DNA from: Achromobacter xylosoxidans
Lineage (GTDB): Bacteria > Pseudomonadota > Gammaproteobacteria > Burkholderiales > Burkholderiaceae_B
NCBI RefSeq assembly: GCF_002192695.1
Contig: NZ_MTLG01000086.1
Span: 186,001-250,000, forward strand
DNA length: 64,000 bases
Reading direction: 5' to 3'
Part shown: positions 7,344 through 15,622 of the stretch, piece after piece
Layout: the number at the start of each line of letters is the position of its first letter
How positions within the stretch are numbered: position 1 is the first letter of the stretch
Made by a program: the position numbers and the translations under genes
The notes under the pieces: model-generated
What the model saw: only the letters and a program-made list of their open reading frames with translations
What the model was told of the DNA's origin: nothing
The model's database searches: none

Positions 7344-9053
7344 ATGGCCTGGACGACGGCGTGCCCGGATTGGGCGGAACGCCTGCGCACGCGCGAGTCG
7401 ATCATTCCGCCGCCGATCTACCCCGACCAGGCCGAATATGCGCTTGGCATCTTCAAGCAACTCAAGGTCGTGGATCTGGCCCAAGTCTATGACGAGGCCA
7501 TCGGGACGTACCGACACCAGACCTTCGGGGAATGCTCCGAAGAGTGGGTATTTGACTTTGTGCGGGCAATCTTCGGCGGCTATGACGTCAACACCGGAAA
7601 GCAGCGAATCCGCGAGTATGGACTGCTGATCAGCAAGAAAAACACGAAATCGACTATTGCCGCCGGCATCATGCTGACGGCGGTGATCATCTGCTGGCGT
7701 CAGGAAGAGGAACACTTGATTCTGGCTCCGACCAAGGAGGTCGCAGACAACAGCTTCAAGCCAGCAGCTGCAATGGTTCGGGCGGATGAGGAACTGTCGG
7801 ACATGTTCCACGTTCAGGACCACATCCGCACCATTACCCATCGAACGACGCGCAACAGCCTTAAGGTGGTTGCCGCCGACACGGACACGGTGTCCGGCAA
7901 GAAGTCTGGTCGCATCTTGGTCGACGAGTTGTGGCTCTTCGGCAAACGGGCTAATGCTGTGGCTATGTTCCTGGAGGCCCTTGGCGGGCAAATATCGCGT
8001 GATGAAGGCTGGGTAATTTACCTGACCACTCAGAGCGATGATCCGCCGGCCGGTGTCTTTAAGGAAAAGCTCGCCTACTGGCGGCAAGTCCGGGACGGAA
8101 CGATCGACGACCCGAAGACTTTGGGCATCCTCTATGAGTTTCCGGACGACATGCTTGAGGCGAAGGCATACCTTGATCCGGCCAACTTCTATATCACCAA
8201 CCCCAATATCGGCCGCTCAGTCAGCGCCGAGTGGCTGGGAGATCAACTCAAGCTGCTGTGCGCCAGGACGGATGGTGCATTCCAGCAGTTCCTGGCAAAG
8301 CACCTGAACGTTGAAATCGGCTTGAATCTTCGGTCCGACCGCTGGGCGGGTGCTGATCACTGGCAGTCGCAGGCCGATACATCTCTGCGCCGCCTGGATG
8401 ACTTTTTGCGGCGGGCAGAGGTTGTGACCGGCGGCATCGACGGCGGTGGACTGGACGACTTGTTGGGCCTGGGCCTGATCGGCAGAGAGATAGGAACAGG
8501 CCGATGGTTGCATTGGGGCCGGGCTTGGGCGCATCCCTCTGTATTGGACCGTCGCAAGGAAATCGCCCCGCGTCTCCGTGATTTTGAGCAGGACAAAGAC
8601 CTGGTCATCGTCAACAAGATTGGCGAAGACGTCGCGGAACTCGCCCAGATCATCAAGCGCATTTACGACGCTGGGCTCTTCCCAGAAAAGGAAGGTGTGG
8701 GCGCGGACCCGAGTGGAATCACCTTTGCCGAGGCGTTTGCTGAAGCGGAGATTCCCGAACAGCTCCTTGTCGGCGTATCGCAGGGCTGGCGCATGGGCGG
8801 CACGATCAAGACGGTCGAGCGCAAGCTCGCCGAGGGCACTTTCGTGCATGGAGGTAGGCCGATGATGGCCTGGTCGGTGAGCAATGCCCGGGTAGAACAA
8901 CGCGCCAATTCGATCCTAATCACAAAGCAAGCGAGCGGGACGGCAAAGATTGATCCTCTGATGTCGCTTTTCGACGCCAGTCACCTGATGGCTCTGAATC
9001 CATCGGCCAGCGGCAAGTCCGTTTATGAGAGCCGGGGTTTGCGCTTCCTATAG
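7344..9053 (+). CDS. terL: Terminase large subunit (ATPase and nuclease)
   Basis: A 569-residue packaging motor. A deviant Walker A lies at about 97-103 (SKKNTKS) and Walker B at 191-197 (ILVDELW) with the catalytic glutamate. A coupling motif with TTQS follows around 228-231. The C-terminal nuclease domain shows the acidic GGIDGGGLDD motif at about 363-372. Full length for the HK97/Terminase_1 family. The product translocates DNA into the prohead through the portal (next gene) and cuts the concatemer, probably with the upstream HNH protein. Confidence 0.93.
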   Translation: MAWTTACPDWAERLRTRESIIPPPIYPDQAEYALGIFKQLKVVDLAQVYDEAIGTYRHQTFGECSEEWVFDFVRAIFGGYDVNTGKQRIREYGLLISKKNTKSTIAAGIMLTAVIICWRQEEEHLILAPTKEVADNSFKPAAAMVRADEELSDMFHVQDHIRTITHRTTRNSLKVVAADTDTVSGKKSGRILVDELWLFGKRANAVAMFLEALGGQISRDEGWVIYLTTQSDDPPAGVFKEKLAYWRQVRDGTIDDPKTLGILYEFPDDMLEAKAYLDPANFYITNPNIGRSVSAEWLGDQLKLLCARTDGAFQQFLAKHLNVEIGLNLRSDRWAGADHWQSQADTSLRRLDDFLRRAEVVTGGIDGGGLDDLLGLGLIGREIGTGRWLHWGRAWAHPSVLDRRKEIAPRLRDFEQDKDLVIVNKIGEDVAELAQIIKRIYDAGLFPEKEGVGADPSGITFAEAFAEAEIPEQLLVGVSQGWRMGGTIKTVERKLAEGTFVHGGRPMMAWSVSNARVEQRANSILITKQASGTAKIDPLMSLFDASHLMALNPSASGKSVYESRGLRFL

Positions 9054-9064
9054 GGCAAAACAAA

Positions 9065-10309
9065 ATGAAATTTCTGGACAAGCTATTCCGGCGTGGGGTG
9101 CCGGAGGCCCAGGCACGCCCGCACGCCAGCGCGCAGGGGATTACGTTCACTGGCATAGACGATCCGGCATTCCTCGAGTTCATCCGGAACGGCCAGCGTG
9201 GCGAAGCCAGCAGGATGCTGCGGAACACTGCCGCGTTGCGCTGCCTATCGTTGGTCGGAAATGGTTTAGGCATGTTGCCGACGAACTTGTACCACTCCGG
9301 TGACGAGAAGCGCGCGGCGAAGGATCATCCGGCTTACAAGCTGCTGCGCTTCAAGCCCAACCCGTGGCAGACGCCCATGGAGTTCAAGAGCCAGATGCAA
9401 TTGCTGCTTGAAACCGAGGGCAATGCATATGCCAGAATCATTCGGGCAGGGGGGCGGCCGATACATCTCGTTCCGTTCGAAAAGGGGCGAGTGCAGGGGA
9501 AGCTGACCGATGCCTGGCGCATGCAGTACCGCTGCACGACGGAGAACGGCGGCACCCTTACGCTGGATCAAGACGAAATCCTGCATGTGCGCGACCTGTC
9601 CTTAGACGGGATAGTCGGCCTATCCAAGCGCCAGCTTTCGACTGAGGTGTTCGAACTTGCCGAGCAGGCGCAGCGGGCCGCAGCGAACGTGTTCAAGACC
9701 GGTGTGATGGCTGGAGGGGCAATTGAAGTCCCCAACGCCCTTTCAGATACGGCGTATCGCCGCATGAAAGAGTCGTTGACCGCTGAATACAGCGGGGCCG
9801 AAAACGCCAATAAATGGATGATCGCGGAAGAGGGGGCCAAGGCCAACCGCTTCAGTTCCACGGCGTCGGACGCGCAGCAGATCGAGAACCGCAACCATCA
9901 GATTGAAGAGGTGGCGCGGCTGTATGGTGTGCCTCGTCCACTGCTGATGATGGACGACACCAGCTGGGGATCGGGGATCGAACAGCTAGCAATTTTCTTT
10001 GTGCAGTACACGTTGGCTCCGCGCTTCGTTGCCTGGGAGCAGGCACTTTCTCGGTCGCTCCTGACCGATCGAGAGCGCGAGACGCTGTATTTCAAATTCA
10101 ACGAGCGTGCGCTCATGCGAGGCACGCTCAAAGACCAGGCGGACTATTTCGCCAAGGCACTGGGCGCTGGCGGACATCAGCCGTGGCACACGGCCAACGA
10201 AGTGCGGGACTTGGCTGAGTACCCCGCAGATCCAAATCCCAAGTTCAACACGTTGGTTGAACCATCCTCAAACCGAAAGGCAGCCAATGAGCCTAAAACA
10301 ATTACCTGA
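9065..10309 (+). CDS. Portal protein, HK97 family
   Basis: A 414-residue protein of normal length for HK97-type portals. The N-terminal region has the typical HPAYKLLRFKPNPWQTPMEF block, the middle has NAYARI and the DEILHVRD core, and the C-terminal clip and crown contain GVPRPLLMMDDTSWG and a KFNE motif. Twelve subunits would form the ring at the capsid vertex through which DNA enters and to which the connector binds. It follows terL by 11 bases. The protease gene starts inside its 3' end, a usual arrangement. Confidence 0.92.
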   Translation: MKFLDKLFRRGVPEAQARPHASAQGITFTGIDDPAFLEFIRNGQRGEASRMLRNTAALRCLSLVGNGLGMLPTNLYHSGDEKRAAKDHPAYKLLRFKPNPWQTPMEFKSQMQLLLETEGNAYARIIRAGGRPIHLVPFEKGRVQGKLTDAWRMQYRCTTENGGTLTLDQDEILHVRDLSLDGIVGLSKRQLSTEVFELAEQAQRAAANVFKTGVMAGGAIEVPNALSDTAYRRMKESLTAEYSGAENANKWMIAEEGAKANRFSSTASDAQQIENRNHQIEEVARLYGVPRPLLMMDDTSWGSGIEQLAIFFVQYTLAPRFVAWEQALSRSLLTDRERETLYFKFNERALMRGTLKDQADYFAKALGAGGHQPWHTANEVRDLAEYPADPNPKFNTLVEPSSNRKAANEPKTIT

Positions 10310-11138
10310 GCTTCGCGCCAGCGGGCGCGGCGGGATTCAGTCCTTTGTGTTGCCCAGTGCGTTCGCCAAGTGGTCGCCCACCGTCAGCGCTGCTGCTGGC
10401 GAGTCTTCGGAAGCGACCATCAGCATCCTCGACGTGATCGGCGAAGACTGGTGGACGGGCGAGGGCGTCACCTCCAAGCGTATCGCGGGGGCGCTTCGCG
10501 CCATTGGCGACCGTGACGTGGAAGTGAACATCAACAGCCCCGGCGGGGACATGTTCGAAGGGGTGGCGATCTACAACCAGTTGCGCGAACACAAGGCGAA
10601 AGTGACCGTGAACATCCTGGGCGTGGCTGCAAGTGCTGCGTCGGTGGTCGCAATGGCTGGTGACGAGATCCGTATCGGCCGGCCTTCCTTCCTGATGATT
10701 CATAACTGCTGGTGCCTGGCAGCCGGCAATAGGCATGACTTTGCCCAACTGGCTGAGCAGATGGCGCCTTTCGATACCGCCATGGCCGACGTTTACCAGG
10801 CGCGCACAGGAATTTCCCTTGAGCGCATCCAGTCGCTGATGGACAAAGAAAGCTGGATTGGGGGGGCGGCCGCTGTCAACGAAGGCTGGGCGGATGCGCT
10901 GCTGGACGACGCCGCAATCAAGGACGGCGCCCCAGGGGCGCAGGCCGCTGCCGTTCGCCGGATCGAAGCTGCGTTGCGGTCGAGCGGGATGCCGCGAAGC
11001 GAAGCGCAACGGCTTATCTCTGATTTCAAGACTGGCCTGAGTGATTCGGCCAAAAAACCTAGCGGCCTGAGCGATTCGGCACCGCAACCCGTGGCAGCAA
11101 GTTCGCTGCAGAGTCTCCTACAAGCCATGAAGGGCTAG
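10287..11138 (+). CDS. Head maturation protease, ClpP-like (S14)
   Basis: A 283-residue protein. The ClpP fold is recognisable from INSPGGDMFEG (about 82-92), the nucleophile region GVAASAAS (S116 likely) and the catalytic histidine in MIHN (H139). It would cleave the capsid scaffold (delta) domain during prohead maturation. The C-terminal 60 residues are a Ser/Ala-rich tail. ATG 10287 lies inside the portal gene after an AAAGG sequence; an in-frame open stretch from 10107 overlaps the portal and was not used. The capsid gene starts 4 bases after the stop. Confidence 0.88.
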   Translation: MSLKQLPELRASGRGGIQSFVLPSAFAKWSPTVSAAAGESSEATISILDVIGEDWWTGEGVTSKRIAGALRAIGDRDVEVNINSPGGDMFEGVAIYNQLREHKAKVTVNILGVAASAASVVAMAGDEIRIGRPSFLMIHNCWCLAAGNRHDFAQLAEQMAPFDTAMADVYQARTGISLERIQSLMDKESWIGGAAAVNEGWADALLDDAAIKDGAPGAQAAAVRRIEAALRSSGMPRSEAQRLISDFKTGLSDSAKKPSGLSDSAPQPVAASSLQSLLQAMKG

Positions 11139-11142
11139 AAAC

Positions 11143-12315
11143 ATGACTGACGTTAACAAGACCATCGAAGAGCTGGGTAAGGCCTTTGAAGCATTCAAGG
11201 CGACCCACACGCAAGAGCTGCGAGCACTGAAGCAGGGCCAAGGGACCGCCGAGTTCCAGGCAAAACTGGACAAGATCAACAGCGACCTCGATCAGCACAG
11301 CAAAGAGATCGAAGACGCGCACACCAAGTTGGCTGCCGCCCAACACGGCACGCCGGGCTCCGGGGTCAAGGATGGTGAATACACCGGCGCCTTCAACGCG
11401 CACATGCGCAAGGGCGATGTGCAAGCGGCGCTCAATAAAGGGGTGGCGGAAGAGGGCGGGTTTCTTACGCCCGTCGAGTGGGACCGGACCATTACCGACA
11501 TGCTGCGTGAAGAGTCGCCCATGCGGGAACTGGCACAGGTCCAACCGACCAGCAAAGCAGGCTGGACGAAGCTCTTTAATATGGGCGGAACCGGTTCCGG
11601 CTGGGTTGGCGAAACGGACCAGCGCCCGGAAACGGCCACGCCGAACCTCAAGGCGCTTGGCTTCGGGCATGGCGAGATCTATGCCAATCCCGCCGCGACC
11701 CAGCAGATCCTTGACGACGCTGAGATCAACCTTGACGCCTGGCTGGCGAGCGAGGTTCAGGCGGAATTCGCCGAGCAGGAAGGCGCTGCATTCATCAGTG
11801 GCGATGGCGTCAAGAAGCCGGCCGGCATTCTGACGTACGTCGAAGGCGGCACCAATGCGGCCAAGCACCCCTTTGGCGCGATCAAGGTCGTGAATAGCGG
11901 TGCCGCCGCAGATATCGGCTCGGACGCCGTGCTGGACTTGATCTACGGCCTGCCCAAGAAGTTCCGCCAGAACGCTCGCTTTCTGACCAACAACTTGACT
12001 ATCGCCAAGCTGCGCAAGCTCAAGGACGGTCAGGGCAACTACCTCTGGCAACCTTCCGCGCAGGCTGGCCAGCCGGCAACGTTGCACGGCTACGGCATTG
12101 CCGAAGACGAGAACATGCCCGACGTGGCCGCTAATTCCCTGCCTATGCTGTTCGGCGACTACAAGCGCGGCTATCTCATCATCGACCGCATGGGCATTCG
12201 GGTGTTGCGTGACCCGTACACCAAGAAGCCATACGTGCTGTTCTACACGACGAAACGCGTTGGCGGCGGTGTGCAGAACCCGGAATGCTTGCGCGCCCTG
12301 AAGGTCGCAGCGTAA
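11143..12315 (+). CDS. Major capsid protein, HK97 fold
   Basis: A 390-residue protein. The first 90 or so residues are a charged coiled coil, the scaffolding delta domain removed by the upstream protease. The rest is the HK97 gp5-like shell domain, with GGFLTPVEWD, AAFISGDGVKKPAGIL and a C-terminal FYTTKRVGGGV strand. Normal length. Start ATG 11143 follows the protease stop closely. A strong GC hairpin follows the stop and may adjust expression of the downstream connector genes. Confidence 0.93.
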   Translation: MTDVNKTIEELGKAFEAFKATHTQELRALKQGQGTAEFQAKLDKINSDLDQHSKEIEDAHTKLAAAQHGTPGSGVKDGEYTGAFNAHMRKGDVQAALNKGVAEEGGFLTPVEWDRTITDMLREESPMRELAQVQPTSKAGWTKLFNMGGTGSGWVGETDQRPETATPNLKALGFGHGEIYANPAATQQILDDAEINLDAWLASEVQAEFAEQEGAAFISGDGVKKPAGILTYVEGGTNAAKHPFGAIKVVNSGAAADIGSDAVLDLIYGLPKKFRQNARFLTNNLTIAKLRKLKDGQGNYLWQPSAQAGQPATLHGYGIAEDENMPDVAANSLPMLFGDYKRGYLIIDRMGIRVLRDPYTKKPYVLFYTTKRVGGGVQNPECLRALKVAA

Positions 12316-12321
12316 CGAATT

Positions 12322-12343
12322 GGCGGGAGCGTCGGCTCCCGCC
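12322..12343 (+). other. GC hairpin after the capsid gene
   Basis: A 9-bp perfect stem (12322-12330 with 12335-12343) closes a 4-base loop. It lacks a U tract, so it is more likely a mRNA 3'-end stabiliser or partial attenuator than a full terminator. Confidence 0.5.
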
Positions 12344-12360
12344 TGTCACAGGCGAAAAAT

Positions 12361-12612
12361 ATGAAGCTGATCAAAGCCATTCGCGGGGTCAAGACTGGCG
12401 AAATCTACCCGACAGACCTTGCTGCCGGGGACGAATGCCCTGAAGAACTTCTGGCGGCGGCCCGCGAGCTGGGTGCGCTGGAAGAAGACACTACCGATGC
12501 CGACGAAAAGGCGGCCTTGTTCTTGCAATTGGAAGCGGCCCAAGTCAAATACGACAAGCGCTGGGGCCTGGAAAAGCTGCGCGCCGCCTTGGCTGAAGGC
12601 AAGAAGGACTGA
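12361..12612 (+). CDS. Small head protein, unknown role
   Basis: An 83-residue acidic protein between the capsid and connector genes. The C-terminal half is a lysine- and glutamate-rich helix. Proteins of this size in this position are head decoration or head-completion factors in several HK97-like phages, but no specific family is recognised. The start is preceded by a weak purine run (GGCGAAAA). It ends 2 bases before the next gene. Confidence 0.6.
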   Translation: MKLIKAIRGVKTGEIYPTDLAAGDECPEELLAAARELGALEEDTTDADEKAALFLQLEAAQVKYDKRWGLEKLRAALAEGKKD

Positions 12613-12614
12613 CC

Positions 12615-13091
12615 ATGCCGCTGCTGACGCCTGAAGAGTGCATTGCTCATTGCAACGCCGATCCGGCGGACGCCTCATTGCTGTCCGACCTGCTTGCCGC
12701 TGCCGAAAGCGTAGTGGCAGGTCATCTCAATCGCGCATTCTTTTCGGCGAAAACCGACCTCATTGCCGCGCAGGACGCTCTGCCGCAGGCTGCAGGCGAT
12801 GCGCAGGACGCATATGAGGCTGCCATGGCGGCCGCGGCGGATCTAGGCAACCCGGCTGCACGGCAAATGGCAACTGCGCTTGCGACGGAGCGGTTGAAGG
12901 AAGCGAAGATCGGCTTTCAGCGCGTGCTGTTCGGCATGGTGGCGACACCTCGTGTCAGGGCCGCAGTGCGGCTGACGCTCGGCAATCTGTATGCCAACCG
13001 CGAAGAGGTGGTTGTTGGTGCAAGCGCCGCTCGGCTTCCTCAAGGGGTGCCGGAACTTCTGCGCGCCGACAGGCGGGAGATGATGCCATGA
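12615..13091 (+). CDS. Head-tail connector protein (gp6-like)
   Basis: A 158-residue, mostly helical, alanine-rich protein. LTPEECIAHCNAD at the N-terminus and RAAVRLTLGNLYANREE near the C-terminus are typical of the HK97 gp6/Phage_connect_1 family, which binds below the portal to close the head. The family usually has about 100 residues; here an extra Ala-rich helical insertion (about 55-90) makes it longer. It overlaps the next gene by 4 bases. Confidence 0.78.
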   Translation: MPLLTPEECIAHCNADPADASLLSDLLAAAESVVAGHLNRAFFSAKTDLIAAQDALPQAAGDAQDAYEAAMAAAADLGNPAARQMATALATERLKEAKIGFQRVLFGMVATPRVRAAVRLTLGNLYANREEVVVGASAARLPQGVPELLRADRREMMP

Positions 13092-13441
13092 GGGCTGGGA
13101 CGCTGCGCACCTGGATTCGGATCGAAAGGCGGGAAGATGGGCAAGACGACGCGGGGCAGCCGAATGGATCCTGGGTGGAAGTTGCAACAGTACCGGCAGA
13201 TCCCCGCGGTCAGACCGGTATGGGCGCCATTACCCGCAATCAGGAAGACATAGGCGCGTCCATCAACGCATACAGTTTCCGGATCCGGTTCCGCCGCGGC
13301 ATCGACCAGGGGATGCGCCTACTGGAGCTGTACGACGGGCAACCGGTCGGCGATCCCTTCGACATCAAGAATGTGCGGATGGACCTTGGGCGACGGCAGT
13401 GGACGGACTTGATCTGCGAGCAAGGAGGCGGCGATGGCTAA
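13088..13441 (+). CDS. Head-tail adaptor / head closure protein
   Basis: A 117-residue beta-rich protein starting MRAGTLRTWIRIERREDGQDDAGQP. This opening is characteristic of the SPP1 gp16/Phage_H_T_join head closure family (beta barrel with a long loop). It would dock the tail terminator onto the connector. It overlaps the upstream gene by 4 bases and the downstream gene by 8. Confidence 0.82.
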   Translation: MRAGTLRTWIRIERREDGQDDAGQPNGSWVEVATVPADPRGQTGMGAITRNQEDIGASINAYSFRIRFRRGIDQGMRLLELYDGQPVGDPFDIKNVRMDLGRRQWTDLICEQGGGDG

Positions 13442-13928
13442 GGGTCTACAGGCGACGTTCGATACGTCCGGCTGGTCTGCGGGCTTGGATCGGCTGTTAG
13501 GACCCGCACGGGTCAGCCTGGCGCGCTCTATGGCCGTCGCTGGCGGCGAGGTGCTGCGGGATGAAGCCAAGGCGCGGGTGAATACGCACAACGGGGTTCT
13601 GGGCGCCGCCATCTACCTTGCCTTCCGGGAACGGTACTCGACAGATCAGGAGGTCCAGTACGCAGTCACCTGGAACAAGCGTAAGGCACCGCACGGCCAC
13701 TTGGTGGAGTTCGGACACTGGCAGATCTATGCCGTAGTCCGCAAGCCGGACGGCAGCTATGTCACGGACAAGCGTCGCAGGCTGGCTACGCCGAAGTGGG
13801 TGCCCGCCTATCCGTTTCTGCGGCCGGCCTATGAAGCCGCCTCGGAGCGCGCACAGGCGGCAATGATCCAGCGCGGGCGGCAGCGTCTGCCCGAGCTTCT
13901 GGCTGGGAGAGTGAACGATGACACTTGA
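13434..13928 (+). CDS. HK97 gp10-like tail completion protein
   Basis: A 164-residue protein with the gp10 pattern: an amphipathic N-terminus, conserved GGEVLRDEAKARV, then HGHLVEFGHW, followed by FLRPAYEAASERAQ near the C-terminus. This family sits at the head-tail interface. It is somewhat longer than HK97 gp10. The gene overlaps its upstream neighbour by 8 bases and the next by 11, as is usual for this block. Confidence 0.82.
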   Translation: MAKGLQATFDTSGWSAGLDRLLGPARVSLARSMAVAGGEVLRDEAKARVNTHNGVLGAAIYLAFRERYSTDQEVQYAVTWNKRKAPHGHLVEFGHWQIYAVVRKPDGSYVTDKRRRLATPKWVPAYPFLRPAYEAASERAQAAMIQRGRQRLPELLAGRVNDDT

Positions 13929-14277
13929 GTCCAAGTTGAAAGCGCTTCTGGGGCCGTTGGTCGGTGGGCGCGCGTATCCGGATGTCACGCCGGACAAGCC
14001 GGAGTTCCCGCTGATCATTTACCAGGGCGCGGGCGGGCAAGAGCGTTGGTACGTCGACGGCAAGCGCCGCGAGAAGCGGCACCAGCGCTTGCAGGTGTTT
14101 GTCTGGGCTACGACGCGGGCGCAGGCGAGCTCTATCGCCGACCAGATCGGCACCGCCCTGTGCGAAAGCGACTTTCCGGCCGTGGAGCCCTACGGCTCTC
14201 CCACCAGCCTCTACGAAGAGGCAATCAAGAAGTACGGCACCCGCCAGGACTTCGGCATCTGGTTCCTTCCCTCCTGA
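13918..14277 (+). CDS. Tail terminator protein (DUF3168 type)
   Basis: A 119-residue protein with TLESKLKALLGPLVGGRAYPDVTP and the later RLQVFVWATTRAQASSI strand-helix unit, typical of the DUF3168/gpU-like tail terminator family. These proteins cap the tail tube and join it to the head. It ends with a beta-rich segment and is followed by a terminator-like hairpin before the tail tube gene. Confidence 0.75.
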   Translation: MTLESKLKALLGPLVGGRAYPDVTPDKPEFPLIIYQGAGGQERWYVDGKRREKRHQRLQVFVWATTRAQASSIADQIGTALCESDFPAVEPYGSPTSLYEEAIKKYGTRQDFGIWFLPS

Positions 14278-14297
14278 CTTTCTCCCGCTTCTATATC

Positions 14298-14322
14298 AAA
14301 CCCGGCTCCGCGCCGGGTTTTT
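14298..14322 (+). terminator. Terminator-like hairpin before the tail tube gene
   Basis: A 9-bp stem (14298-14306 with 14312-14320) with a 5-base loop and a T-rich end. It lies between the tail terminator and tail tube genes. Being inside the late operon, it probably acts as a partial attenuator or an RNA processing barrier, and antitermination would read through it. Confidence 0.65.
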
Positions 14323-14338
14323 CATTTGAGGAAAACAA

Positions 14339-14992
14339 ATGTCTTCCATCTTTATCAACGGATCGCAATTTCGCATTTCGACGGCACTTGCGCAGGCGGT
14401 GGCGATCACTGCGGTGACAAACGGGGTCGACCCGACCGGAACGACGACTACCCCGCCCACGGCGGGCGACGTGTTGGTGCTGTCTTCAGGCTGGCCGGCG
14501 CTGGACAACTCCGTGTTTCGCGCCTCTGGCGTCACCGCCGATGGCTTCAAGATCGAGGGCGCCGATACCACGGAACTTCGGCTGTATCCGGCCGGGCAGG
14601 GCGCTGGCATCTACCGCAAAGTGAGTGAATGGGTCAGCCTTGATCAGATCACCGACGTGCAGATCACTGGCGGCGAGCAGCAGTACCACACCTACCAGTA
14701 CACCGAAGACCCGACCGGCAAGCAACAGCAAAAGCCCACGGTGAAGACCCCTCTGGTGCTGACCTACACGCACGACTACGACCGCAAGAAGCCCTGGTAC
14801 AAGGCGCTCATCGCTGCCGACCGTTTGCGCCTGCCGGTGGTGCTCGAAACCACCTATCCGGACGGAAGCGTTACGTACTACTACGGCTATCCCTCCTTCC
14901 GCAAGGAAGCGACCGGCGGGCAGAACGTCAACCTGCAGAACACCTTCACGCTGTCGCTGATCGCCGACACCGTGACCTACGACGAGGTCTAA
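14339..14992 (+). CDS. Major tail (tube) protein
   Basis: A 217-residue beta-rich protein without cysteines, in the position of lambda gpV. The central section is the conserved tube barrel (VSEWVSLDQITDVQI, then QQYHTYQYTED), and the C-terminus ends with NLQNTFTLSLIADTV. It polymerises around the tape measure to form the long flexible tail. The next gene, the tail chaperone, follows after 2 bases. Confidence 0.82.
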   Translation: MSSIFINGSQFRISTALAQAVAITAVTNGVDPTGTTTTPPTAGDVLVLSSGWPALDNSVFRASGVTADGFKIEGADTTELRLYPAGQGAGIYRKVSEWVSLDQITDVQITGGEQQYHTYQYTEDPTGKQQQKPTVKTPLVLTYTHDYDRKKPWYKALIAADRLRLPVVLETTYPDGSVTYYYGYPSFRKEATGGQNVNLQNTFTLSLIADTVTYDEV

Positions 14993-14994
14993 GC

Positions 14995-15306
14995 ATGACG
15001 TTCATCATCAAAGGGAATCCCGTCATCGAAGCGACGGTGACGATCACCGGGCAGGGCCGCACTCAAAAGTTGGAGCTGGCGTTTCGCCACAAGACTGACG
15101 ACGAGTACCGCGCGCTCATGGCAAAGGTCGAGAAGGGCAAGCTTTCCACGGGCGGGCTCTTGCTGGAGCTGGTCGAGCGCTGGAATGCAGACATGCCGCT
15201 GGACGAGTCGGGTGTTAATGCGCTGCGGCAGCACCAGCCAGGGGCTGACCTCGCCATCGTGCAGGCCTACAACCGCGCGCTGCAGGTCGAACTGGAAAAA
15301 AACTAA
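14995..15306 (+). CDS. Tail assembly chaperone gpG-like, upstream product of a -1 frameshift pair
   Basis: A 103-residue acidic and basic mixed protein just after the tail tube gene. It ends on the heptamer A-AAA-AAC (15297-15303) immediately followed by TAA. This is the classic -1 slippery sequence, correctly phased in the zero frame. Slippage leads into the DUF1799-like frame downstream, giving a 208-residue fusion like lambda gpGT. The short form and the fusion coat the tape measure during tail assembly and are absent from the virion. Confidence 0.85.
   Translation: MTFIIKGNPVIEATVTITGQGRTQKLELAFRHKTDDEYRALMAKVEKGKLSTGGLLLELVERWNADMPLDESGVNALRQHQPGADLAIVQAYNRALQVELEKN
15297..15303 (+). 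promoter_or_regulatory. Programmed -1 ribosomal frameshift site
   Basis: The heptamer A-AAA-AAC is positioned as X-XXY-YYZ in the reading frame of the tail chaperone gene, directly before its TAA. The -1 frame has no stop until 15618. Gene order (tail tube, G, T, tape measure) is the one where this frameshift is conserved in long-tailed phages. Confidence 0.85.
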
Positions 15307-15314
15307 AGGCGGCG

Positions 15315-15620
15315 GTGGCGGCGTTCTATTGGACGCCGCCATCCGCCACTGCGCTCGCGCTGGCCGGCATTCGATCTCGGCCCGCGCTGTTTAAGAGGCC
15401 AGTTCCCGAAGTGTTACCGGAACTGGCTGATGCCTTCGCGCTCTTCATCCGCAATCAAACGCAATGGCGTGTTGGCGCGGGCGGCCCTATCGGACTGGAC
15501 TACTTGGCGCTGCAAGCCGATCTGCGTTTGCGGGGTGTTCGGCGCAAACGCCAGCGGCAGGTCATGGACGTGCTGCGAATGGTTGAGCGTGCGGCCCTGG
15601 AGTTTCTACACAAGAGCTGA
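15315..15620 (+). CDS. Tail chaperone C-terminal extension (gpT-like, DUF1799), read by -1 frameshift
   Basis: This frame is open from the slippery site at 15303 and gives 105 residues after the slip. A GTG at 15315 would give an independent 101-residue product, but no good Shine-Dalgarno precedes it. The sequence (ELADAFALFIRNQTQW, then GLDYLALQADLRL) fits DUF1799, found next to gpG-like genes. The phase is exactly -1 relative to the upstream gene, so translation as a G-T fusion is the better reading. It ends 2 bases before the tape measure gene. Confidence 0.75.
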   Translation: MAAFYWTPPSATALALAGIRSRPALFKRPVPEVLPELADAFALFIRNQTQWRVGAGGPIGLDYLALQADLRLRGVRRKRQRQVMDVLRMVERAALEFLHKS

Positions 15621-15622
15621 AT

